Below, in pieces: positions 1 through 6,630 of a stretch of 10,651 nucleotides of DNA. The stretch's first letter is position 1. Every line of letters begins with the position of its first letter. Under the pieces are notes generated by a model. That model did no database searches. It saw only the letters and a program-made list of their open reading frames with translations, and was not told the origin of the DNA. This stretch comes from a bacterium (GTDB taxonomy: Bacteria; UBA9089; UBA9088; JAGUXG01). The stretch lies in contig JAGUXG010000090.1 in assembly GCA_020061965.1 (NCBI GenBank), positions 1-10,651 on the forward strand, read 5' to 3'. The position numbers and the translations under genes are program-made.

Positions 1-147
1 AACAACTTACGAGATTTCACTAAACATTTTGGCAAAATCGTAAGTACTTGTAAATCAACGACTTATAAAATTTTACTTCAGATGGGTAAAGTGTTACCCA
101 AAAAAAAGATTAAAGTATTTTTGAAAAGAAGCCGATATATTAAATGA
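1..147 (+). CDS. possible 3' end of an unidentified upstream gene
   Basis: Frame 1 is open from the first base of the window for 48 codons and ends in TGA at 145-147, one base before the flgF start. The peptide is strongly basic, with its C-terminus rich in Lys and Arg, and I do not recognise a family. An open frame of this length could arise by chance in AT-rich DNA, and its codon choice (nearly all AAA for Lys) differs from the flg genes, which use many AAG codons. The sigma-28-like promoter lies inside it. It may be a true gene tail or simply non-coding promoter DNA; I favour the latter. Confidence 0.22.
   Translation, partial: NNLRDFTKHFGKIVSTCKSTTYKILLQMGKVLPKKKIKVFLKRSRYIK
5..45. repeat. 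small inverted repeats upstream of flgF
   Basis: ACTTACGA at 5-12 is the exact inverse of TCGTAAGT at 38-45. Nested inside is ATTTT-GGC-AAAAT at 26-38. The arrangement could be an operator or the remains of a terminator from an upstream gene. No long T-run follows, so a terminator is not convincing. Confidence 0.3.
111..138 (+). promoter_or_regulatory. sigma-28 (FliA)-like promoter for the flgF operon
   Basis: TAAAGTAT at 111-118 and GCCGATAT at 131-138 each match the sigma-28 consensus boxes (TAAAGTTT and GCCGATAA) at 7 of 8 positions. The gap is 12 nt, against the usual 11. Transcription would begin around 144-148, immediately before the flgF ATG at 149. In many bacteria sigma-28 drives late filament and chemotaxis genes, so its apparent use before rod and ring genes is unusual. 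The slightly long spacer is the main doubt. Confidence 0.7.
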
Positions 148-148
148 G

Positions 149-928
149 ATGTATAGAGGACTTTATTCAGCGGCTTTGGGAATGAATAGTCAGTGGGCTA
201 ATCTAGAGGTAGTGGCAAATAATATGGCCAATATCTCTTCTCCGGGATATAAGAAGGATGAGGCTGTCTTCAGCTCCTTACCTCCGCTCTCTATCTCACG
301 GCTTTATGACAATGTTATCAAAAGCCCTGTCGGATATAGAGATACAACCCCTTTTGTTGGAGAGATAGGCACAGGCGTTGGAATTGATGATATTGTCACC
401 ATTCATTCAGATGGACCAATTCAGCTTACAGACAGCCCCTTTGATCTGGCTATTCAGGGCCAGGGTTTCTTCTGTCTCTCTACACCTGCTGGAGAAAGAT
501 ATACCAGGGATGGAAGGTTCACCAGAGATGCAGAAGGGTATCTGGTAACTATTTCAGGAAACAGGGTTCTCTCTGACCTTAACCTGCCTATTGAAATACC
601 AGAGGGAGATTTTGTTGTTGATGAAGATGGAATGGTCTTTGTGAACAAAGAGGAGATAGAAAGGCTCAAGGTAGTCAGTTTTGATGAGAGAGAGGACCTT
701 ATCAAGATAGGTGCAGGGCTTTTTAAGAAGAGAGATGTAGTCAATCCGAGAGCAGCAGAGGGTGCTTTGATAAAGCAAGGATATTTAGAGCTTTCAAATG
801 TGAATGCTATCTGGGAAATGGTAAAGATGATTGAGGTTCAAAGGTTATATGAGGCAAACCAGAAGGTTGTCCTTGCTTATGACGATGTGATAAGAAGGGG
901 AATAGATGATGTGGGCAGGATAGCATAA
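149..928 (+). CDS. flgF: FlgF, flagellar proximal rod protein
   Basis: This 259-residue protein is a rod subunit of the flagellar basal body, exported by the flagellar type III system. The N-terminal rod signature is at about residues 19-35 (ANNMANISSPGYKK). The FlgE/F/G-type middle motif GQGFF followed by YTRDGRF is at about 104-125, and a coiled-coil C-terminus ending around VQRLYEANQKVV is typical of axial proteins. It lacks the 18-residue insertion that marks FlgG, and lies directly before flgG, so FlgF is the best name. It is the first gene of the operon. There is no Shine-Dalgarno before the ATG; the sigma-28-like promoter ends only 10 nt upstream, which suggests a near-leaderless mRNA. 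Confidence 0.92.
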   Translation: MYRGLYSAALGMNSQWANLEVVANNMANISSPGYKKDEAVFSSLPPLSISRLYDNVIKSPVGYRDTTPFVGEIGTGVGIDDIVTIHSDGPIQLTDSPFDLAIQGQGFFCLSTPAGERYTRDGRFTRDAEGYLVTISGNRVLSDLNLPIEIPEGDFVVDEDGMVFVNKEEIERLKVVSFDEREDLIKIGAGLFKKRDVVNPRAAEGALIKQGYLELSNVNAIWEMVKMIEVQRLYEANQKVVLAYDDVIRRGIDDVGRIA

Positions 929-955
929 GAAAATTAAAAATTAAGGAGGAAAGAG

Positions 956-1747
956 ATGATTAGATCGTTATGGTCTGGAGCAACAGGGATGAACGCTCAG
1001 CAGTTTCACTTGGATGTGATATCCAACAACTTAGCCAATGTGAACACTACTGGGTATAAGAGGGACAGGGCAGAGTTTGAGGACCTGCTTTACGCAACCT
1101 TACGGCTTCCTGGAACACCCATCGGTGGTGGAGGAAGCATTCCAACAGGCGTGCAGGTAGGTCATGGAACGAAGATAACCGGGACACAGAAGGTTCATTC
1201 TCCAGGTTCTTTGGAGGAGACCCAGAATCCTTATGACATGGCTATAGAAGGCCAGGGATTCTTTCAGGTTCTCCTTCCAGATGGAGAGATAGGATATACC
1301 AGAGACGGAACATTCAGTAAGGATGCAGAGGGAAGGATAACGAATGCTAATGGCTATATCCTTCAGCCAGAGATAGTTGTCCCAGAGGATGCCACAGAGA
1401 TATCCGTAACAGAGGATGGAACAGTCTTTGCCATAATCGCCGGGAATGTAAAGAACACAGAAGAGCTTGGAAAGATTGAGCTGGCCAGGTTCACAAATCC
1501 AGCTGGGCTCTCTGCCTGCGGTAAGAATGTTCTGAAAGAGACAGCTGCATCTGGTGAGCCGAAGACAGGCACGCCTGGTACTGAAGGCTTTGGCAGGATA
1601 GCTCAAAAATTTATTGAGATGTCCAATGTGAATGTGGTTGAGGAGATGGTCAATATGATCGTTGTCCAGAGGGCTTATGAATTCAATGCCAAGGCTATCC
1701 AGACAGCAGATGCTATCTTAGGTGCGGCAAATACAGTGAAAAGGTAA
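956..1747 (+). CDS. flgG: FlgG, flagellar distal rod protein
   Basis: This 263-residue protein forms the distal rod of the flagellum. It has the axial-protein N-terminus (SNNLANVNTTGYKR, residues 23-36), the GQGFFQV and YTRDGTF motifs (about 99-120) and a C-terminal helix with SNVNVVEEMVNMI and VQRAYE. Residues 46-63 (YATLRLPGTPIGGGGSIP) sit exactly where Salmonella FlgG has its 18-residue FlgG-specific segment, known to keep the rod straight; this separates it from flgF next door. The start is set by a strong Shine-Dalgarno, AAGGAGG, about 7 nt before the ATG. The 27-bp gap after flgF contains a short A/T word repeated just before the Shine-Dalgarno. Confidence 0.97.
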   Translation: MIRSLWSGATGMNAQQFHLDVISNNLANVNTTGYKRDRAEFEDLLYATLRLPGTPIGGGGSIPTGVQVGHGTKITGTQKVHSPGSLEETQNPYDMAIEGQGFFQVLLPDGEIGYTRDGTFSKDAEGRITNANGYILQPEIVVPEDATEISVTEDGTVFAIIAGNVKNTEELGKIELARFTNPAGLSACGKNVLKETAASGEPKTGTPGTEGFGRIAQKFIEMSNVNVVEEMVNMIVVQRAYEFNAKAIQTADAILGAANTVKR

Positions 1748-1771
1748 AGGTGAAAAGTTATTGGAGGTAAG

Positions 1772-2623
1772 ATGAGAAACATAATCTTCTTTCTTCTGCT
1801 GGCAGAAATGATATTAGCGGAGACTTTTACCTTGAAAGAGAAGGTAGAGGTGAATGGCAAGGAGATACTCCTTTCTGATATCTCGGACTGTAAGGAGGAG
1901 ATAAAGATAGGTGTTTCACCACTACCTGGAAGAACAAGGATTCTCAAAGGGCAGTATATAGAATTGGTAGCAAAAAAGAGAGTTCCTGAGATAAAGATAG
2001 CAGGGGATGAAGTGAGGGTAACAAGAGCCTGCCAGAGTTTGCCAAAGGAGAGGATTATTGAGATCATAAAAGCCATTTCAGAAGAAAATGTTGTTGTGGG
2101 AGAGATTCCAGAGATAGTTCTTCCAAGGGGTGAGCTTAGCTTTGAAGTAGAGCCAATAATCAAAGATGATGAGGCAATCTGTAAGGTGCAGATTTTGGTG
2201 GATGGAGCAAAGTATAAAAGAATACGGGTAAATTGCAGGATACAGAGGTTCGGGGATATTGTCGTGGCAAAGAGGGATATTCAAACAGGCTCTCTGATAA
2301 AAGCGGATGATATTGAGGTGGCTCACATGGAGATAAAGAAAGATGTGGGATTCTCTGAGATTAGTAGTCTGGTGGGAAAGGAGGCAAGGAGACTGATAAA
2401 AGCTCAAGAGGTAGTGAGAGAGAATGATGTTAGAGAGCAGGTTTTGGTAAGGTTTGGTGATACAGTTACAATCATAAAACCAGGGGATGGATTTATGGTC
2501 AGGTGTGAGGGAAGGGCAGCCAGTAATGGATTTCTGGGAAAGAAGATTTTAGTCAGGAATCTGTCATCAAATAAGTTGGTTGAGGGTGTGGTGATGGATG
2601 GTAATACAGTGGAGGTGAGATGA
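1772..2623 (+). CDS. flgA: FlgA, P-ring assembly chaperone
   Basis: FlgA is a periplasmic chaperone that helps FlgI assemble into the P-ring. The 283-residue protein begins with a signal peptide (about residues 1-16, MRNIIFFLLLAEMILA). It has a SAF domain at about 162-221, including the typical GSLIKADDIEV and VGKEARRLIKAQEVV stretches. A C-terminal domain at 222-283 contains the family wording G(D)TVTI, GFMVRCEGRA, GKKILVRN and VVMDGNTVEV. A GGAGG Shine-Dalgarno precedes the ATG. It sits between flgG and flgH-flgI, the order seen in many Gram-negative flagellar operons, and its stop codon directly abuts the flgH start. Confidence 0.93.
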   Translation: MRNIIFFLLLAEMILAETFTLKEKVEVNGKEILLSDISDCKEEIKIGVSPLPGRTRILKGQYIELVAKKRVPEIKIAGDEVRVTRACQSLPKERIIEIIKAISEENVVVGEIPEIVLPRGELSFEVEPIIKDDEAICKVQILVDGAKYKRIRVNCRIQRFGDIVVAKRDIQTGSLIKADDIEVAHMEIKKDVGFSEISSLVGKEARRLIKAQEVVRENDVREQVLVRFGDTVTIIKPGDGFMVRCEGRAASNGFLGKKILVRNLSSNKLVEGVVMDGNTVEVR

Positions 2624-3220
2624 ATGAAATGCAAAATGCAAAATATAAAATGTAAAATTGTGGTGATGCTTTTTTTATTGAGTAACATGTTGTGGGCAAA
2701 GAGCCTTTGGATGGAGGGTGATGAGAGAGGGCTGTTTTCTGATCGTAAGGCTGGTAAGGTTGGGGATATTGTTACAGTAGTGATTGTGGAGGAGGCAAAG
2801 GCATCCAATATGAATTCAGCCAAGAAAGATAAGAACCTTGAGGTGACAACAAAAGCCTCTGGTGCCCTTGATTTCTTACCAAAGGTTGGTGCAAAGGGTG
2901 AGAGCAAGTTCAAGAGGGGTGGGGCTGTGACTCGGGCAGGAAGCCTTCAGGCAAAGGTTACTGCTCAGGTGATCTCAGTCCTGCCAAATGGAAATTTAAG
3001 GATAGAGGGAGAGAGGAAGGTGAAGATAGATAGTGAAGAAGAGACTATATATGTTTCAGGCATAGCCAGACCAGATGATATTCAAGCTCAAAATGTGATT
3101 ATGTCAACATACTTAGCTGAGGCAAAGATAGAGTATAAGGGTGCTGTCAGCCTATCAAGCAAGGAGAAGCCGAATGTTGGGGTGAGGGTGCTTCAGAAGT
3201 TGATAGGGTGGGTGTTTTAA
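2624..3220 (+). CDS. flgH: FlgH, flagellar L-ring protein
   Basis: FlgH forms the outer-membrane L-ring around the rod. The 198-residue protein shows the family N-terminus after the leader (SLW...RGLFSDRKAGKVGDIVTVVIVEEAKASN, about residues 27-62). It also has the C-terminal wording LPNGNLRIEGERKV, GIARPDDI and LAEAKIEYKG. A hydrophobic signal peptide spans about 12-25, with likely cleavage after LWA. Most FlgH proteins are lipoproteins with a lipobox Cys at the cleavage site; here the only early Cys residues (3 and 10) lie before the hydrophobic core, so there is no lipobox. GGAGGTGAG at 2611-2619 fixes the start, and the ATG follows the flgA stop with no gap. The first codons are made of a repeated AAATGCA-type word. 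Confidence 0.93.
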   Translation: MKCKMQNIKCKIVVMLFLLSNMLWAKSLWMEGDERGLFSDRKAGKVGDIVTVVIVEEAKASNMNSAKKDKNLEVTTKASGALDFLPKVGAKGESKFKRGGAVTRAGSLQAKVTAQVISVLPNGNLRIEGERKVKIDSEEETIYVSGIARPDDIQAQNVIMSTYLAEAKIEYKGAVSLSSKEKPNVGVRVLQKLIGWVF

Positions 3221-3253
3221 TTTTAGATTTTAGATTTGGTAAGGAGATAGATA

Positions 3254-4276
3254 ATGAAGAATATAATATTTTTGATAGTTTTGGTGGCGACAGTGGGTTT
3301 TTCTGTGCCGAGTGTGAGATTAAGGGATGTGGTGGATGTTCAGGGGCAGAGACCGAACCACTTGATAGGCTATGGTTTGATCATTGGTCTTGATGGCACA
3401 GGCGATAGCAAAGGCACATTCTTTACAGCCCAGTCCATTGTCAATCTTCTGGCTCATTTTGGAGTAGCTGTGGAGAAGGATAAGATGAAGGTGAAGAATG
3501 TGGCGGCTGTTTTAGTTACAGCTGAGATTCCTTCATTTGCCAGGGTTGGAACAAAAGTAGATGTTACCTGTTCTTCCATTGGTGATTCAAAAGATCTGCA
3601 AGGCGGTATTCTCCTTCAGACGCCTTTGCTTGGTGCAGATGGCTTGGTCTATGTTACGGCACAGGGACCTATCTCGCTGGGTGGCCCTATCAGCACTGGA
3701 GTAAAGATGGCTCACCCTACAGTGGCAAGGATAACAGGTGGTGGCGTTATTGAAAGGGAAGTGGTTTCAGAGCTTTCTAATGATGCTATTTCCCTATGTT
3801 TGAAAGAGCCTTCATTCTCTGCGGCAAATAATATTGCTCAAGCCATCAATACATACTTTGAGAAGGATATTGCCAAACCTCTTGACCCATCCATTGTTCA
3901 GATAAAGATTCCTAATGGATTTAAGGACAACCCAGTCTCTTTCTTATCTGCCATAGAGAGCATTTATATCCTTCCAGAGCAGAAGGCAAAGGTGGTCATC
4001 AATGAAAGGACAGGCACGATTGTTATGGGCGAGAACATCAAGGTCTCTGCTTGTGCCATTTCACACGGAAATCTCTCTATCAGTGTAGCTGAAGAAGGTG
4101 CAGCTGGAAAGAAGATAATGAAAGAAGAGAGGGTTCTTCTTATGAAAGAGGGTGTATCTGTCAAGGATATCGTCGCTTCTCTTAATGCAGTTGGGGCAAC
4201 ACCAGCTGATGTTATCGCTATACTTTCGGCAATGAAGGAAGCAGGTGCTTTATACGCTGAGATTGTGGTGATGTAA
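3254..4276 (+). CDS. flgI: FlgI, flagellar P-ring protein
   Basis: FlgI builds the periplasmic P-ring, which acts as a bushing in the peptidoglycan. At 340 residues it has nearly the usual length. A signal peptide covers about 1-17. The mature N-terminus has RLRDVVDVQGQRPNHLIGYGLIIGLDGTGDS-type wording at 22-52. NERTGTIVMGENIKVS (250-265) and ISHGNLSISV are family hallmarks, as is the C-terminal LNAVGATPADVIAILSAMK (310-328). Cys residues at 106, 182 and 267 could allow a disulfide; this is inference. AAGGAG about 8 nt before the ATG supports this start. FlgI needs FlgA, encoded two genes upstream. Confidence 0.98.
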   Translation: MKNIIFLIVLVATVGFSVPSVRLRDVVDVQGQRPNHLIGYGLIIGLDGTGDSKGTFFTAQSIVNLLAHFGVAVEKDKMKVKNVAAVLVTAEIPSFARVGTKVDVTCSSIGDSKDLQGGILLQTPLLGADGLVYVTAQGPISLGGPISTGVKMAHPTVARITGGGVIEREVVSELSNDAISLCLKEPSFSAANNIAQAINTYFEKDIAKPLDPSIVQIKIPNGFKDNPVSFLSAIESIYILPEQKAKVVINERTGTIVMGENIKVSACAISHGNLSISVAEEGAAGKKIMKEERVLLMKEGVSVKDIVASLNAVGATPADVIAILSAMKEAGALYAEIVVM

Positions 4277-4293
4277 TAAAGAAAATAAAAATT

Positions 4294-4431
4294 ATACCCA
4301 AAAGCAACAGGCATAGCGAAGATTTTTGTTGTAGGTTGTAGGTTGAAGAAGTAGAATAAATAACCTACAACTTACAACATCCTAAACTTACAACCTCAGG
4401 CTCTCTTTGTAAACCTGATTTACTTGGGTAT
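4294..4431 (+). repeat. palindromic repeat element, family 1, copy 1 (MITE-like)
   Basis: This 138-bp element lies between flgI and flgJ and matches a second copy at 8473-8628. Its ends are inverted repeats: TTATACCCAA at 4292-4301 and TTGGGTATAA at 4424-4433 (10/10). The left arm has two units of the heptamer GTTGTAG plus a partial one (4328-4345); the right arm has the inverse AACCTACAAC at 4362-4371, so the RNA or single strand can fold into a hairpin. A 14-bp direct repeat, AAAATAAAAATTAT, flanks it at 4282-4295 and 4433-4446 and could be a target-site duplication, although it is low-complexity sequence. No transposase is encoded. Confidence 0.8.
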
Positions 4432-4434
4432 AAA
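4406..4434 (+). promoter_or_regulatory. possible promoter at the right end of repeat copy 1, reading into flgJ
   Basis: TTTGTA at 4406-4411, a 17-nt spacer and TATAAA at 4429-4434 resemble a sigma-70-type promoter with a weak -35 and a good -10. The same arrangement exists in copy 2 before tatD. Transcription would start near 4441, giving flgJ a leader of about 43 nt. Confidence 0.45.
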
Positions 4435-4483
4435 AATAAAAATTATTGTTTAAGATTTACCTTAATTTTGATTTTTGATCTAT

Positions 4484-4774
4484 ATGGATATATCAGCAAC
4501 AAGTATTTATCAGACGATTGGCAAGCAAACTACAAAAGAGGCAAAGCTGAAGGAGGCTTGCATAGAGTTTGAGTCTATCCTCATCTCCCAGATGCTGAAA
4601 GGGTTGAGAGCGACAGTGGATAAATCAGATTTAGTCGATGGTGGAATAGCTGGGGAGATGTGGGAAGATCTTCTCTACACCCAATATGCCAAAAGTATGG
4701 CAAAAACCGCTTCCTTTGGTCTGGCAGAGACAATCTACAAGCAAGTAAGTAAGGGACTGAACTATACTAAATAG
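4484..4774 (+). CDS. flgJ: FlgJ-like rod-binding protein (no muramidase domain)
   Basis: This 96-residue protein matches the rod-binding domain of FlgJ, which caps or scaffolds the growing rod in the periplasm. Key wording is CIEFESILISQMLKGLRAT (25-43), GGIAGEMWEDLLYTQYAKSMA (53-73) and GLAETIYKQV (79-88). It ends there, so the C-terminal peptidoglycan hydrolase domain of proteobacterial FlgJ is absent, as in many other phyla where a separate enzyme does that job. I chose the ATG at 4484; a TTG at 4475 in the same frame is possible. Neither has a Shine-Dalgarno, unlike the other downstream flg genes. It closes the operon but is separated from flgI by a repeat element. Confidence 0.85.
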   Translation: MDISATSIYQTIGKQTTKEAKLKEACIEFESILISQMLKGLRATVDKSDLVDGGIAGEMWEDLLYTQYAKSMAKTASFGLAETIYKQVSKGLNYTK

Positions 4775-5141
4775 ATCAGCCTTAGCAAAAATTTAAGCTA
4801 AAAGGGTTCAATGAGGAGAGGCGTCAAGGATGAGATGAGATCAAGAATATCGTATGTGTTTAGCTCCCCTTTTGTAAAATAACCAATAACCAAGCTCCAA
4901 GATACAAACAAATCTCAATATCCAATAACCAATCACCAAAACCTTTTTGTTTGGTTATTGAAATTTGGTTATTGTTTGGTTATTGTTTCTTGTATCTTGG
5001 TTATTTTTCAAATTCATCTCTTTTTCACCTAAACACATACAGAATATCCGTCACTTAAGCCCTTGAATCTTGAATCACTTTTATCATGTATTTTTCGGCA
5101 AACCTCGTATCTCTTGAGCACAATAAGTAGTTACTATCACT
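4775..5141. other. gene-free spacer between convergent flgJ and alr
   Basis: About 370 bp with no credible reading frame. Its centre (4852-5040) is a family 2 palindromic element. The left flank (4775-4851) has only a weak TTAGC/GCTAA hairpin at 4782-4801. In the right flank (5041-5141) I see no gene, no RNA and no clear terminator. Confidence 0.7.
4852..5040. repeat. palindromic repeat element, family 2, copy 1
   Basis: This 189-bp element has perfect 12-bp terminal inverted repeats: GTATGTGTTTAG at 4852-4863 and CTAAACACATAC at 5029-5040. The interior is built from AACCAATAACCAA-type words in the left half and their inverse (TTGGTTATTG words) in the right half, plus the inverted pair CCAAGATACAA and TTGTATCTTGG, so it can fold into a long hairpin. 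It lies between two converging transcription units and could stop transcription from both sides. A degraded inverted copy is at 10423-10573. It encodes no protein and looks like a non-autonomous mobile element. Confidence 0.8.
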
Positions 5142-6236
5142 CTATTCAACATATACCCTTTCCACCATTGGACTTATTCTGGTTGTTATCTCATAGTTTA
5201 TGGTCCCTGTAAGCTCGGCTATCTCATCTACAGAGATGGCCTCTCCAAATAGAACGACCTCATCACCAACAGAGGCACCAGGGACATTGCTCACATCTAT
5301 CATGCACATATCCATACAGACTACGCCTATGATTGGAACCCTTTTCCCCCTCAGACTCACACAACCCTTTTTAGAAACGAGGCGTGGATAACCATGGCTA
5401 TAGCCCACAGGAAGAACAGCCACCTTCATCTCTTTAGAAGCAGTGGTTGTTCCATAGGATATGTGCCACCCTACGGAGAGGTTTTTTATGGCTATTATCC
5501 TTGTTTTGAAAGCAAGAATAGGTTTAATCTCTATCGCTTTCTGGACATCATCACCTGGCCAGAGTCCATAAAGAAGTATGCCTGGCCTGACCATATCTAA
5601 GTAAGTTTCTGGAAGGTCTAATATGGCTGCGGAGTTGGCAATGTGTCGTAGGCCAAGGTCAATCCCCTTTTCCTTTAATGATGAACACAAAGAGGAAAAT
5701 CTTAAAAACTGCTCTTTTGCATAACCCTTATCCTTAAGATTGGCAGAGGCAAAATGTGAGAAGATGCCTTCTATGGTGATATTTTTAGCTTTTACCACCT
5801 CAAAGATAAAGTCCTCTGCTTCATTTACCATAACACCCAGCCTTCCCATGCCAGTATCTATCTTGATATGCACGCCAACCTCAGCCTCTAAAGAAGAGAA
5901 TAAAGAGAGGTGTTCTTTAGTAAAAATAGTAGGTGTGAGACTGTAGACAACAAACTCTTTTACCTCTTTTTCTATGAATGAGCCGAGAATCAGGATGGGA
6001 ATCTTTATTCCGCTATCTCTAAGCTGAATCCCTTCTCTGACAGAGACAACACCAAGCATATCAGCGCCTGCTCCGACTAAAGCCTGAGAGACAGCTTCTG
6101 CTCCATGTCCATAGGCATCTGCCTTGACAATAGCCATCACTTTAGCCGGGCTGACGAGTGTTTTTATTTGCTCAAGATTATGACGAAGGAAGGAAAGGTT
6201 TATCTCTACAAAGGCAAGACTATCTGAGGCTTTCAT
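5142..6236 (-). CDS. alr: alanine racemase
   Basis: This PLP-dependent enzyme interconverts L- and D-alanine, supplying D-Ala for peptidoglycan. The 364-residue protein has the usual family length. The PLP lysine is K38 in VKADAYGHG, and the second catalytic residue is Y261 in ISYGTT. KIDTGMGRLG (125-134), HIANSAA (198-204), RPGILLYG and CMDMCMIDV are further family motifs. The N-terminal half is the TIM-barrel and the C-terminal part the beta domain. The start ATG lies inside the end of fliN (17-bp overlap), with no Shine-Dalgarno, so translation is probably coupled. It is the last gene of the amrS-fliN-alr group. I see nothing missing or truncated. Confidence 0.97.
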   Translation of the reverse strand: MKASDSLAFVEINLSFLRHNLEQIKTLVSPAKVMAIVKADAYGHGAEAVSQALVGAGADMLGVVSVREGIQLRDSGIKIPILILGSFIEKEVKEFVVYSLTPTIFTKEHLSLFSSLEAEVGVHIKIDTGMGRLGVMVNEAEDFIFEVVKAKNITIEGIFSHFASANLKDKGYAKEQFLRFSSLCSSLKEKGIDLGLRHIANSAAILDLPETYLDMVRPGILLYGLWPGDDVQKAIEIKPILAFKTRIIAIKNLSVGWHISYGTTTASKEMKVAVLPVGYSHGYPRLVSKKGCVSLRGKRVPIIGVVCMDMCMIDVSNVPGASVGDEVVLFGEAISVDEIAELTGTINYEITTRISPMVERVYVE

Positions 6237-6624
6237 AGACAGGTTCTATAATCTCTGTAATCCTGATACCAAGACTCTCATTTATAATCACAACCCCACC
6301 TTTGGCTATAAGCCTTCCATTGGCGACGATATTTACCGGCTCTCCAACGAGCTTGTCTAATTTTATGATGGAACCCTTCTTTATATCTAAAATATCCTTG
6401 ACCTTCTTCTTTGATCTACCAAGCTCCGCACGTACATCAATCATAATGTCACCCAAAAGTTTCAAATCTTTTAATGGGTTCTCAAACGACTCTTTTTTTA
6501 AGGTGGCAAATTGGACAGGATGAATATTAGAGGCATCTTCTTTTAAGACGCCACCCAAGCCTGAGTTTCCTAATTTTTGGACATCCATCTTTGTTAGTAT
6601 ATCAAGAAGGTTATTTTTTGTCAA
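6220..6624 (-). CDS. fliN: FliN, flagellar motor switch protein
   Basis: FliN forms part of the cytoplasmic C-ring that switches motor rotation and docks export substrates. The protein is about 134 residues, close to E. coli FliN. The SpoA domain covers about 55-128, with IMIDVRAELGRSKKKVKDIL, GSIIKLDKLVGEPVNI, VNGR-like ANGRLIAKGGVVII and GIRITEI. The segment HPVQFATL (35-42) resembles the linker of other FliN proteins. The longest start is a TTG at 6624, only 6 nt after the amrS stop and without a good Shine-Dalgarno; an in-frame ATG at 6588 is an alternative that keeps the whole SpoA domain. It overlaps alr and is away from fliM and other C-ring genes, at least within this window. Confidence 0.93.
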   Translation of the reverse strand: MTKNNLLDILTKMDVQKLGNSGLGGVLKEDASNIHPVQFATLKKESFENPLKDLKLLGDIMIDVRAELGRSKKKVKDILDIKKGSIIKLDKLVGEPVNIVANGRLIAKGGVVIINESLGIRITEIIEPVYESLR

Positions 6625-6630
6625 AATTGT

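Noticed and set aside
1100..1606. 168-residue minus-strand frame inside flgG
   Set aside because: Antisense shadow of a clearly coding gene, with no recognisable domain and no promoter or Shine-Dalgarno.
3208..3393. Small 61-residue frame overlapping the flgH end and flgI start
   Set aside because: It is a shadow in another frame of flgI; it has no Shine-Dalgarno and the family match of flgI is decisive.
4296..4318. Outward promoter at the left end of repeat copy 1 (TATAAT on the minus strand)
   Set aside because: The -35 match is poor (3 of 6), copy 2 does not preserve the -10, and it would only read antisense into flgI.
4328..4380. CRISPR array suggested by repeated GTTGTAG and its inverse
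   Set aside because: The units are 7 bp with no spacers, and the arms are inverted to each other, which is a hairpin element.
4775..5141. Small RNA gene or riboswitch in the flgJ-alr spacer
   Set aside because: The only structure is the dispersed family 2 palindrome, and no known riboswitch core is visible.
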